Shown piece after piece: positions 7,417 to 14,608 of a DNA stretch of 26,786 nucleotides; the first letter of the stretch is position 1, and each line of letters starts with the position of its first letter. Location: assembly GCA_035316025.1 (NCBI GenBank), contig DATFXL010000035.1:1-26786 (forward strand). Direction: 5' to 3'. Source of the stretch: JALZAA01 sp035316025. Lineage in GTDB: Bacteria > Actinomycetota > Acidimicrobiia > IMCC26256 > JACDBD01. Both the position numbers and the translations under genes were made by a program. The notes beneath the pieces were generated by a model. The model saw nothing but the letters and a program-made list of their open reading frames with translations, was not told the DNA's origin and made no database searches.

Positions 7417-7848
7417 ATGCCACCGGCCGCCGCCCGCACCCGGGCCATCCAGGACGACGACTATCGACGGCTGCTCGAGTTCCGCACCGGGCTGCGGCGC
7501 TTCGCACGCTGGAGCGAGGAGCAGGCTCGCAGCGTCGGGCTGTCGCCGGCGCAACACCAGCTGATGCTCGCCGTACGGGGACATCCCGATCCCCGCGGAC
7601 CGACGATCGGTGACGTGGCTGACTACCTGCTCCTCCGGCACCACAGCGCGGTGGAGCTCGTCGACCGGGCCGAGGACGCCGGGCTCGTCCGGCGTGCACA
7701 CGATCGCGACGACCAGCGGATCGTGCGTCTGCGCCTCACCGCTCGCGGTGCCGACAAGCTCCGCCGCCTCACCGCCGTGACGCTCGAGGAGCTCGCCCGC
7801 TTGTCTCCCGGCTTGCACCAGGTCTGGGCCGGCCTCGAAGGCGACTGA
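7417..7848 (+). CDS. MarR family transcriptional regulator
   Basis: DNA-binding regulator of 143 residues, the usual MarR length. The winged helix lies around residues 35-105: helix entry LSPAQHQLMLAVRGHP, recognition helix region IGDVADYLLLRHHSAVELVDRAEDAG (read in parts), and wing DRDDQRIVRLRLTARG, the classic MarR D-x-R-x(3)-L-T-x-x-G pattern. It probably binds the palindrome just upstream as a dimer and controls itself and the divergent ClC gene. Inducer unknown. ATG 7417 is chosen because longer open sequence upstream belongs to the antisense of the ClC gene and lacks MarR features. The stop lies 9 bp from the convergent DUF2207 gene, with no terminator visible. Confidence 0.9.
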   Translation: MPPAAARTRAIQDDDYRRLLEFRTGLRRFARWSEEQARSVGLSPAQHQLMLAVRGHPDPRGPTIGDVADYLLLRHHSAVELVDRAEDAGLVRRAHDRDDQRIVRLRLTARGADKLRRLTAVTLEELARLSPGLHQVWAGLEGD

Positions 7849-7857
7849 CCCGACCGG

Positions 7858-9702
7858 CTACCAGCTCCCGCCGCCTCCGCCCCCGGCCCCACCGCCAGAG
7901 AACCCGCCGCCCGAGAACCCGCTCGAGCCCGTCGTCGATGGCGGGGTCGACGTGAGCGTGCCCGACGTCGACACGGTAAAGCCGTCGATCGCGCTCGAGA
8001 AGGCGAGAAATGTGAACGGCGTCGTCGAGATGTACCAGGACGACGTGTCGGGTGGCTGGTCATCCAAGCCCGCGAAGGCGGCCGCCCACTTGCCGGTGGC
8101 GCCGAACACGATCGCGTACGGCAGGTATTCGGAGAACAGGTTCTTCTTCTCGGCGAAGCGCGCCCGTTCCTTCTCGGACTCGTTGATGAAGCGGCGGAAG
8201 CCCTCGGTGCGCCGCAAGACCGCCGTTCCCTTGGCCGTGCGTTGCGGCGTCCAGTACGCGCCGAACGTCAGCAGGATGCCGGCGACGACGAGCGGGATGC
8301 CGAGCAGCGCGGCGTGCGTGAAGACGATCAGCAGCGTCAGGAGTCCGGCGCCGGCGATGAGCACGAGCGCACCGAGGCAACCCCACTGCATCCGGGTCGC
8401 CGAGGGCAACCGCACGAACCAGCCCTGCGCCTGCGCGTCCTTGATGAGCGCGCCCTGGATCTCCTCCATCTTGCTGTGGAACGTGTACCGGAGGTCGGAG
8501 AGCTGGACCTCGTTCCCGTCCTCGAACAACGCGTCCAGCAGCTTGCGCTCGTAGTCCTTGAGCGCGGCGTCGGACTCCTTCTTCTTCGTGAGCTTCCAGT
8601 CCGGCTTGTGCAAGAACCCGCCCTCGCCGGGGATCTCCTCGATGACGAGGTAGCCGCGCACGGCGAGGTCGACGATCGTGGCGGTCACGTCGAGCGGGTT
8701 GGCCGTGAAGTCGACGAGCGTGCCGAGCTGTCCGGGCCGCAGGTTGTCGGGCGGGACGAACTCGACCGGGGTCTCCTCGTGATGGAGGAGCGGGACGTAC
8801 TCTTCGGCGCCGCCGTCGCTACCGAATGCTTGATCGACCGCCGAGCCGCGGTAGCGGCGGTCGCGGCCGAACCAGTACATGAGGAACGCGAACAGCACGA
8901 TCACGAGGAGCAGCAGCGCGCCGCCGAGGCCGGCCGTGACGGGCGTGACCGAGAAGGCGCTTGCGAGGTTGAACCGCTCCTCGAGGATGGGCTCGTGCGG
9001 CGGAACCGCCCCCTTGGGCATCGCCACCACGACCGTCATGGCGGCGTTGGGCGGGATGGCGTTCTGGGTGAAGGTGGCGGTCGGACCGCTACTTGTCGCG
9101 CTCGTGCAAGGGAGCGTCGATCGGAGCGGGCCGCTGAAGCACGCCACCTGGGTGATGTCCGCTGGCGCCTCGACACTGACGCTCGCCCGCTGGATCGGGA
9201 CCGTCCATCCGGGGCCGATCGCGTTGAGGTTCAACTCGTCGTGGTCCGGAAACCCGTTGAGGACACCGCGCAGCGTGTACGTGATGTCGTAGGTGTGCTG
9301 GCCGCTGATCGTGCGGTCGGGATCGCCGATCTTGATTTTCTTCAGGCCGATGCCGTCGACGTCGCCGCTCTCGATGGTGTACTGCGCCGGCGTTCCTTCC
9401 GATGCCCGAACCGACTCCACGGTGAGTGGGTACACGCGGTCGTGGTTCGCCTTCGGTGGGTACTCGAACCGCACGGGAACGTCACGGAAGATGCCGTGCC
9501 TCGGGACGACTCCGAAGTCGTAGTCGATCGTCTCGTGCACCCGGACCAGTCCCGTGGCCTCGATGCGAATGTCGACCACGTAGTTGCGGATCTGCTCTGG
9601 CCCGAACTGTGCCGGCCGGGCGGACGCCGTTGATACCGACGCCAGGCCGACGCCGGCCATACCCGCAAGAACCCAAAGCAGCGCACCCCGCCCTCGACGC
9701 AC
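7858..9702 (-). CDS. DUF2207 domain-containing membrane protein
   Basis: Membrane protein of 614 residues. N-terminal signal segment (LLWVLAGMAGVGLASVSTASA), then an extracytoplasmic DUF2207 beta domain beginning IRNYVVDIRIEATGLVRVHETIDYDF (seen in parts) and including the family's HGIFRDVPVRF motif. A first membrane helix (GLGGALLLLVIVLFAFLMYWF) precedes a cytoplasmic region with LTKKKESDALKDYERKLLDALF-like sequence; then comes a helical hairpin (LGALVLIAGAGLLTLLIVF, IPLVVAGILLTFGAYW) and a C-terminal soluble part ending in the glycine-rich GGGGGGSW tail that is characteristic of the family. Function of DUF2207 is not established. GTG 9702 follows TAGATT by six bases, a leaderless-type start. 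Divergent from a phosphotransferase gene across 39 bp. Confidence 0.9.
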   Translation of the reverse strand: MRRGRGALLWVLAGMAGVGLASVSTASARPAQFGPEQIRNYVVDIRIEATGLVRVHETIDYDFGVVPRHGIFRDVPVRFEYPPKANHDRVYPLTVESVRASEGTPAQYTIESGDVDGIGLKKIKIGDPDRTISGQHTYDITYTLRGVLNGFPDHDELNLNAIGPGWTVPIQRASVSVEAPADITQVACFSGPLRSTLPCTSATSSGPTATFTQNAIPPNAAMTVVVAMPKGAVPPHEPILEERFNLASAFSVTPVTAGLGGALLLLVIVLFAFLMYWFGRDRRYRGSAVDQAFGSDGGAEEYVPLLHHEETPVEFVPPDNLRPGQLGTLVDFTANPLDVTATIVDLAVRGYLVIEEIPGEGGFLHKPDWKLTKKKESDAALKDYERKLLDALFEDGNEVQLSDLRYTFHSKMEEIQGALIKDAQAQGWFVRLPSATRMQWGCLGALVLIAGAGLLTLLIVFTHAALLGIPLVVAGILLTFGAYWTPQRTAKGTAVLRRTEGFRRFINESEKERARFAEKKNLFSEYLPYAIVFGATGKWAAAFAGLDDQPPDTSSWYISTTPFTFLAFSSAIDGFTVSTSGTLTSTPPSTTGSSGFSGGGFSGGGAGGGGGGSW

Positions 9703-9708
9703 GGCGGG

Positions 9709-9714
9709 AATCTA
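9709..9714 (-). promoter_or_regulatory. -10 box TAGATT for the DUF2207 gene
   Basis: On the minus strand TAGATT is followed by exactly six bases (CCCGCC) and then the GTG start at 9702, placing the expected transcription start on the start codon. No Shine-Dalgarno sequence lies between, so a leaderless mRNA is likely. Confidence 0.55.
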
Positions 9715-9727
9715 ACCGGCGTCGGGC

Positions 9728-9733
9728 TACCGT
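9728..9733 (+). promoter_or_regulatory. -10-like box TACCGT for the phosphotransferase gene
   Basis: TACCGT stands eight bases before the GTG start at 9742, with no Shine-Dalgarno sequence between them. The same hexamer has matching placement at 2749 and 24145. Confidence 0.4.
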
Positions 9734-9741
9734 TCCGCGCC

Positions 9742-10731
9742 GTGCCCGCACGCGTCGACACCGAGTACCTTGCGGCCGCAGTCGCCCGGTATCTCGGCCA
9801 GGCGGTCGCGATCGAAGGCGTGCGGCGCCTGTCGGGCGGAGCGTCCCGCGAGACGTGGTCGTTCGATGCCGTTGCCACCGACGGCACCCGTCACGGGCTG
9901 GTGCTGCGCCGCGATCCCGGCCCCGCGATCGGGCTGTCAGACCGGTCGGTGGAGTTCGCCCTCCTCGAGGCCGCTCACGCCGGTGGCGTGGCGACGCCAC
10001 GGGTGTGGTTCCTCCTTGATCCCGACGACGGCCTCGGCTCGGGCTTCGTGATGGAACGGATCGAAGGCGAGACGATCCCTCGTCGCATCCTGCGTGACGA
10101 CACATACGCCGCCGCCCGGCCGAAGCTCGCCTACCAGTGCGGCGAGCAGGCGGCGCGCATCCACGCCCTCGATCCGGCACAGCTCCCCGCGCTCCCCGTG
10201 CAGGGGGCGCGTGAGCAGATCGAGCTCTACCGCAACTATCTCGATGGGTTCGGCGAAGCCCACCCCGCGTTCGAGCTCGGGTTCCGCTGGCTCACGGAGA
10301 AGGCGCCGTCCGACCCGGCGCGCCCCGCGCTCGTTCACGGCGACTTCCGCAACGGGAACCTCGTCGTCGGGCCGGACGGTATCCGCGCCGTGCTCGACTG
10401 GGAGCTCGCGCACCTCGGCGATCCGGTCGAGGACCTCGGTTGGCTGTGCGTGAAGTCGTGGCGGTTCGGTGTGACCGACCGGCGCGTCGGAGGCTTCGGC
10501 GTCGTGGACGACCTGCTGGCGGCGTACAGCTCGGCCGGCGGTCGGGACGTCGACCCGGTCGAGCTGCGCTACTGGGAGGCGCTGGGCACCCTCAAGTGGG
10601 GCGTGATGTGTGAGATCCAGGCCTTTACGCACCTCGAGGGAGCGGTCCGATCGGTGGAGCTGGCGACGCTCGGCCGCCGGGTGGCCGAGATGGAGTGGGA
10701 CCTGCTCGAGCTGATCGACGGAGGCGAGTAA
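9742..10731 (+). CDS. APH-like phosphotransferase family protein (ACAD10/11 kinase-domain type)
   Basis: Cytosolic kinase-fold protein of 329 residues. Kinase features: glycine-rich entry RLSGGASRETWSFDA (29-43), LVLRRDPG with the ATP-binding region (53-60), catalytic loop HGDFRNGN at 199-206 and metal-binding Asp219 in VLDWELAHLGDP. The HGDFRxGN/DWE form is that of the acyl-CoA-linked branch related to the kinase domain of human ACAD10/11 rather than aminoglycoside-resistance enzymes. In that family the domain is thought to phosphorylate hydroxyacyl substrates before an acyl-CoA dehydrogenase acts; applying this here is inference. Its stop overlaps the ATG of a DUF6285 gene (TAATG), a coupled pair. 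An acyl-CoA dehydrogenase starts 16 kb downstream but is not adjacent. Start GTG by the TACCGT spacing. Confidence 0.9.
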   Translation: MPARVDTEYLAAAVARYLGQAVAIEGVRRLSGGASRETWSFDAVATDGTRHGLVLRRDPGPAIGLSDRSVEFALLEAAHAGGVATPRVWFLLDPDDGLGSGFVMERIEGETIPRRILRDDTYAAARPKLAYQCGEQAARIHALDPAQLPALPVQGAREQIELYRNYLDGFGEAHPAFELGFRWLTEKAPSDPARPALVHGDFRNGNLVVGPDGIRAVLDWELAHLGDPVEDLGWLCVKSWRFGVTDRRVGGFGVVDDLLAAYSSAGGRDVDPVELRYWEALGTLKWGVMCEIQAFTHLEGAVRSVELATLGRRVAEMEWDLLELIDGGE

Positions 10732-11093
10732 TGCAGGACCGACCGACGGCCGCCGAGCTCATCGTCGCGATCCGTGAGTTCCTCGAAGGAGACGTCATGA
10801 CCACGGTCGAAGGCCGGGTCCAGTTCCACACGCGGGTCGCGATCAACGCGCTCGGGATGCTCGAACGGGAGGTCAGCCTCGGCCCCGAGTTCGACGCCGC
10901 CGAGCGCGCCCGGCTCGGTGCGCTGCTCGGCCACGACGCCGACCTCCGCACGCTGACGGTCGAGCTCGCCGCTCGCATCCGGGACCGGTCGCTGGACGAC
11001 CGGCGCTCCGAGGTCGTCGCCGCCGTGCGGGAGTCGGTGCGAGCGAAACTCCTGGTCGCGAACCCCGACTACATGGGCGACCACGTCGGGTAG
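10731..11093 (+). CDS. DUF6285 domain-containing protein
   Basis: Small, mostly helical cytosolic protein of 120 residues. The opening PTAAELIVAIREFLEGDV followed by FHTRVAINALGMLERE is what I recognise as DUF6285, a family usually encoded next to APH-like phosphotransferases and acyl-CoA dehydrogenases. Here its ATG shares a base with the stop of the phosphotransferase (TAATG), so translation is probably coupled and the two products may work together. No catalytic motif is visible; a partner or stabilising subunit for the kinase is an inference. The C-terminal residues KLLVANPDYM are conserved-looking. The TAG stop forms part of TAGGTT, a possible -10 for the next gene. Confidence 0.8.
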   Translation: MQDRPTAAELIVAIREFLEGDVMTTVEGRVQFHTRVAINALGMLEREVSLGPEFDAAERARLGALLGHDADLRTLTVELAARIRDRSLDDRRSEVVAAVRESVRAKLLVANPDYMGDHVG

Positions 11094-11105
11094 GTTCCGA
11101 AGGTC

Positions 11106-11891
11106 GTGCGCTTCGCCACCTGGAACGTGAACTCGCTGAAGGCCCGCCTCCCACGAGTCGAGGAGTGGGCGCAGTACGCGCATCCGGACGTGCTCTGCCT
11201 CCAGGAGACCAAGCTCTCGGACGACTCGTTCCCGCAACTGACGTTCCAGATGCTCGGCTACGACTCGGTGCACCACGGGCCTGGGCAGTGGAACGGGGTC
11301 GCCATCCTGTCCCGCGCCGGCATCAGCGACGTGACCTCGGGCTTCGACGGCACCGAGATGGTCGACCCGTACGAGGGCGACGCCCGGCTGCTGTCGGCCA
11401 TGTGCGGCGGAGTCCGCGTGATCTGCGTCTACGTGCCGAACGGCCGGAAGGTCGGAAGCGAGTTCTACGAGCGCAAGCTGGCGTGGCTCGAGTGTCTTCA
11501 CGACTGGATCGCGGCGACATACAAGCCGACGGACCCGATCGTGATGATGGGTGACTTCAACGTCGCGCCCGAGGATCGCGACGTGTGGTCGCCGGAGGCG
11601 TTCATCGGTGACACACACGTCACCGAGCCGGAGCGCGCCGCCGTTGCCCGCCTGCGCGACTGGGGTTTCGTCGACGCGTTCCGCGCGCGGTATCCGCAGG
11701 ACAAGCTGTTCACGTACTGGGACTATCGGCGCGGCGACTTCCACGAGCACCGCGGCATGCGCATCGACCTCGCCTACGTGACCGAGCCGCTCGTCGACCG
11801 CATCCGCTGGGCTCTCGTCGACCGTTTCGCCCGCAAGGGCAAGCTGCCGTCGGACCACGCTCCGCTCTTCGTCGACATCGACACCAGCTGA
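11106..11891 (+). CDS. xth: Exodeoxyribonuclease III (AP endonuclease)
   Basis: Base-excision-repair enzyme that cleaves abasic sites and removes 3' blocking groups, with 3'-5' exonuclease activity on duplex DNA. The 261 residues carry the whole EEP-family active site at positions nearly identical to E. coli Xth: Asn7 in TWNVNS, Glu34 in LQETK, Tyr109 in VYVPNG, Asp150 and Asn152 in MMGDFNVAP, and Asp250-His251 in PSDHAP. GTG 11106 gives the standard N-terminus MRFATWNVNSLKAR. TAGGTT lies nine bases upstream and GAAGG two bases upstream, so either initiation mode is possible. Follows the DUF6285 gene by 12 bp, probably by position only; no functional link is evident. Confidence 0.97.
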   Translation: MRFATWNVNSLKARLPRVEEWAQYAHPDVLCLQETKLSDDSFPQLTFQMLGYDSVHHGPGQWNGVAILSRAGISDVTSGFDGTEMVDPYEGDARLLSAMCGGVRVICVYVPNGRKVGSEFYERKLAWLECLHDWIAATYKPTDPIVMMGDFNVAPEDRDVWSPEAFIGDTHVTEPERAAVARLRDWGFVDAFRARYPQDKLFTYWDYRRGDFHEHRGMRIDLAYVTEPLVDRIRWALVDRFARKGKLPSDHAPLFVDIDTS

Positions 11892-11895
11892 TACA

Positions 11896-11901
11896 TACGG
11901 T
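11896..11901 (+). promoter_or_regulatory. -10 box TACGGT for the SnoaL-like gene
   Basis: TACGGT is followed by six bases and then ATG 11908, the spacing expected if transcription starts on the start codon. It lies in the 16-bp gap after the exodeoxyribonuclease gene, so the downstream gene can have its own leaderless promoter. Confidence 0.45.
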
Positions 11902-11907
11902 GGCGTC

Positions 11908-12255
11908 ATGACCGACGCCGAGACCAGCGACCTCATCACTCGCTTCAACGAGGCGTGGGGCGCCCACGACCTCGACGCCACCCTCGCCTTGTGCGCGGAC
12001 GACGTCGTGTTCGAGGGCACCGGCCCCGCGCCGGACGGGCAACGCCACCAGGGACAGGGCGCTGCGCGCGCGGCGTGGAAGCCGATCTTCGAAGACGCCG
12101 ACGCGCAGTTCACCGCCGAGGATTCGTTCGTGGCCGGCGACCGATACGTGCAGCGGTGGCGCTACGACTGGGGTGACGGGCACGTGCGTGGCGTCGACGT
12201 CTTCCGCGTCCGTGACGACAAGGTGGTCGAGAAGCTGTCGTACGTGAAGGGCTGA
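11908..12255 (+). CDS. SnoaL-like / NTF2-fold protein
   Basis: Single-domain NTF2-like protein of 115 residues. The opening helix ITRFNEAWGAHDLDATLALCADDVVFEGTG (seen in parts) and the closing strands DVFRVRDDKVVEKLSYVKG are the usual SnoaL-like signature: an alpha+beta cone with a hydrophobic pocket. Members act as isomerases, cyclases, hydrolases or just binding proteins, so no reaction is assigned. No signal peptide. It stands alone between the repair enzyme and the MMPL unit, with its own likely promoter and a possible terminator hairpin 21 bp after the stop. Confidence 0.82.
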   Translation: MTDAETSDLITRFNEAWGAHDLDATLALCADDVVFEGTGPAPDGQRHQGQGAARAAWKPIFEDADAQFTAEDSFVAGDRYVQRWRYDWGDGHVRGVDVFRVRDDKVVEKLSYVKG

Positions 12256-12276
12256 CGATTTGGCCGCGCCCTCGAG

Positions 12277-12291
12277 GACGTGACCCACGTC
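12277..12291. terminator. Small stem-loop downstream of the SnoaL-like gene
   Basis: GACGTG-ACC-CACGTC forms a 6-bp perfect stem with a 3-nt loop, 21 bp after the SnoaL-like stop and about 76 bp before the MMPL start. No U-tract follows. It could be a weak terminator or another operator. Confidence 0.25.
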
Positions 12292-12332
12292 ATCTAGGCA
12301 AGAGCCGCCGGCGGGCACATGATGACGTTGAC

Positions 12333-12345
12333 TTATCACTGATAA
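12333..12345. promoter_or_regulatory. tetO-like palindromic operator upstream of the MMPL unit
   Basis: TTATCA-C-TGATAA is a perfect 13-bp inverted repeat 22 bp before the MMPL start. Its core (TATCANTGATA) matches the core of the classical tetO operator. TTGACT, a -35-like hexamer, overlaps its left edge at 12328-12333, although no good -10 follows. The TetR regulator encoded in the same unit is the obvious candidate to bind it. Confidence 0.65.
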
Positions 12346-12358
12346 CTCATCCCGCCCC

Positions 12359-12362
12359 GGAG
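12359..12362 (+). promoter_or_regulatory. Shine-Dalgarno site of the MMPL gene
   Basis: GGAG stands five bases before the GTG at 12368 and supports that start, which opens the typical MMPL N-terminus MLARIGRFSVARRK. It shows a leadered mRNA here, unlike several neighbours. Confidence 0.5.
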
Positions 12363-12367
12363 CCGCT

Positions 12368-14608
12368 GTGCTCGCACGCATCGGCCGTTTCTCGGTTGCC
12401 CGTCGCAAGTCCGTGCTCGTGGCCACGGCCGTCTTCTTTCTCGTCGCCGCCGGCCTCGGGGGCGGCGTCGCCTCCCGTTTGAGCAGCGGCGGCTTCGACG
12501 ACCCGTCGTCGGAGTCGTCGCGGGCGGCGGACCAGATCAAGCACGAGTTCGGGAAGGAACAGCCGGACCTCGTGTTCCTCGTCACGGCGCGCACCGGTTC
12601 GGTGGACGACCCCGCTGTCGGCGCCGCAGCCGAGGCGCTGACGGGCAAGCTGGCGGCAGACAAGAGGGTCGCCCGCGCCGTCTCCTACTGGAGCCTGGGA
12701 AGTCCTCCGCCCCTGCGCAGCAAGGACGGACGCCAAGCGCTCGTGCTCGTCTCGCTGCGCGGCAGCGAAGATCAGGTCCAGGAAGCGGCCCGCGTGTTGT
12801 CGCCGAGGTACGGGCGCGACTCCGGACCGATCACCGTGCGCGTGGGCGGGTTCGCCGAGGTGTTCCGGCAGGTGAACAAGCAGGTGGAGTCGGACCTCCT
12901 GCGCGCCGAGCTCATCGCCTTCCCCATCACGCTGCTACTGATGATCCTCGTGTTCGGCAGCCTCGTCGCCGCCGGGCTGCCCCTCGTCGTCGGGGCGATC
13001 GCCATCGTCGGCACGTTCCTCGTGCTCTTGATCGTCTCTTCGCTCACCGAGGTGTCGATCTTCGCCCTCAACCTCACGACGGGCCTGGGGCTCGGGCTCG
13101 CCATCGATTACAGCCTGTTCATCGTGTCCCGGTACCGGGAGGAACTGCACAACGGGCTGGCACCACACGACGCCGTCGTGCGCACCGTGCAGACCGCCGG
13201 GAAGACCGTGTCGTTCAGCTCGCTCACCGTCGCGGTCGCCCTCGCCGCCCTGCTCGTGTTCCCCCTCGCCTTCCTGCGGTCGTTCGCCTACGCCGGTATC
13301 GGGGTCGCGCTCCTGGCCGGGTTCGTCGCCGTCGTCAGCCTGCCGGCACTTCTCGCGGTCCTGGGGCCGAGGGTGAACTCGCTGCGCTTGTTGCGACGCG
13401 ATCCGAAGCCCGTCGGCGAGGGCGTCTGGCACCGGATCGCGATGATCGTGATGCGTCGCCCCGTGCCAATCGCGGTGGGCGTGATCGCGTTGTTGGTCTT
13501 CCTGGGACTCCCGTTCCTCCGGATCCGGTTCGGCCTTCCCGACGACCGGGTGCTCCCGTCGAGCGCGTCGAGCCGGCAGGTGCAGGACGACCTCCGCCAG
13601 CGCTTCAGCTCCAACGAGGCGCTCACGCTCCAGGTCGTCGCGACGAGCATCGGCGACCCCGCGACGCGCGCCGATGAGATCGACAGATATGCGATCGCGC
13701 TGTCACGGACCCCGGGCGCCGCACGCGTCGACGCACTCACCGGCAGCTACATCAACGGGCAGCAGGTCACCGGCCCGGGGCAACTGAGCGCCCGCTTCGC
13801 AGCTCGTGACGCGACCTGGTTGTCCGTCGTCCCCTCCGTCGAGCCGTACTCCGGCGCCGGCGAGCGTCTCGCCAAGGCGGTGCGGAACACCCGGGCGCCG
13901 TTCCCGGTCCTGGTCTCGGGGAATGCGGCCGAGCTCGTGGACTCGAAGGCGTCCCTGTTCTCCCGGCTCCCGCTCGCCGCCGGCCTCATCGCCGCCGCGA
14001 CGTTCGTGCTGCTGTTCCTGATGTTCGGGAGCCTTCTGGTGCCGATCAAGGCGCTCGTCCTGAACGTGCTCAGCCTGAGCGCCACGTTCGGCGCGCTGGT
14101 CTGGATCTTCCAGGACGGCCATCTCTCCGGCGTGCTCGACTTCACCCCCACGGGAACGCTCCCGGCGACCGTCCCGCTGCTGTTGTTTTGCCTCGCCTTC
14201 GGACTTTCGATGGACTACGAGGTCTTCCTCCTGTCGCGGATCAAGGAGGAGCACGACCGCACCCATGACAATCCACGGTCCGTCGCCGTGGGCCTCGAGC
14301 GCACCGGCCGCATCGTCACCGCCGCCGCCGTCCTCATCAGCGTCGTGTTCATCGCGTTCGCGACCTCGGGCGTGTCGTTCATCAAGATCTTCGGCCTGGG
14401 GCTCACGATCGCAGTGCTCATGGACGCGTTCGTGATCCGCGCCACGCTCGTGCCCGCGTTCATGCGCATCGCCGGCGAGGCGAACTGGTGGGCGCCGCGC
14501 TGGCTCCGGCGCATCCACGAGCGCATCGGAATCAGCGAGACCGAAGCGCCCCCGCCCGGACGCGCCTCCGGCGAGGAACAATTGCCCGAGCCGGTCGGGT
14601 CACGATGA
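12368..14608 (+). CDS. MMPL family RND transporter
   Basis: Inner-membrane, proton-driven exporter of the MMPL/RND superfamily, 746 residues, the usual length of short actinobacterial members. Layout: membrane helix 1 (about 15-38), porter domain 1 (40-180), five helices (about 182-335), then helix 7 (about 365-385), porter domain 2 and five helices (about 535-700). Both proton-relay Asp-Tyr pairs known from MmpL3 are present: Asp247-Tyr248 in GLAIDYSLFIVSRYREEL and Asp616-Tyr617 in GLSMDYEVFLLSRIKEEH. The family exports lipids, siderophores or hydrophobic drugs; cargo here is unknown. The stop overlaps the TetR start (ATGA), and the TetR stop overlaps a carotenoid oxygenase start, forming one coupled unit behind a tetO-like operator. 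Confidence 0.95.
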   Translation: MLARIGRFSVARRKSVLVATAVFFLVAAGLGGGVASRLSSGGFDDPSSESSRAADQIKHEFGKEQPDLVFLVTARTGSVDDPAVGAAAEALTGKLAADKRVARAVSYWSLGSPPPLRSKDGRQALVLVSLRGSEDQVQEAARVLSPRYGRDSGPITVRVGGFAEVFRQVNKQVESDLLRAELIAFPITLLLMILVFGSLVAAGLPLVVGAIAIVGTFLVLLIVSSLTEVSIFALNLTTGLGLGLAIDYSLFIVSRYREELHNGLAPHDAVVRTVQTAGKTVSFSSLTVAVALAALLVFPLAFLRSFAYAGIGVALLAGFVAVVSLPALLAVLGPRVNSLRLLRRDPKPVGEGVWHRIAMIVMRRPVPIAVGVIALLVFLGLPFLRIRFGLPDDRVLPSSASSRQVQDDLRQRFSSNEALTLQVVATSIGDPATRADEIDRYAIALSRTPGAARVDALTGSYINGQQVTGPGQLSARFAARDATWLSVVPSVEPYSGAGERLAKAVRNTRAPFPVLVSGNAAELVDSKASLFSRLPLAAGLIAAATFVLLFLMFGSLLVPIKALVLNVLSLSATFGALVWIFQDGHLSGVLDFTPTGTLPATVPLLLFCLAFGLSMDYEVFLLSRIKEEHDRTHDNPRSVAVGLERTGRIVTAAAVLISVVFIAFATSGVSFIKIFGLGLTIAVLMDAFVIRATLVPAFMRIAGEANWWAPRWLRRIHERIGISETEAPPPGRASGEEQLPEPVGSR

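Noticed and set aside
6190..7818. Minus-strand frame (542 codons) overlapping the ClC gene in another frame
   Set aside because: Arg/His-rich shadow of the ClC coding sequence that runs through the MarR operator; no motif.
7860..7925. Repeat-like GC tract resembling a simple-sequence repeat
   Set aside because: It encodes the Gly-rich C-terminal tail typical of DUF2207 proteins.
9675..9800. Possible tRNA or small RNA in intergenic spacers (checked here and in the other short gaps)
   Set aside because: No cloverleaf, no TTCGANNC-type T-loop in a suitable context and no CCA-like end; the spacer is fully explained by two divergent promoters.
10569..12113. Long minus-strand frame (514 codons) opposite the phosphotransferase, DUF6285 and exodeoxyribonuclease genes
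   Set aside because: Spans three real genes with clear catalytic motifs on the other strand; low-complexity translation and no domain.
12305..12316. GC-rich palindrome CCGCCGGCGG upstream of the MMPL gene
   Set aside because: Short GC-only symmetry of a type expected by chance in this base composition; the AT-rich TTATCACTGATAA nearby is the more convincing site.
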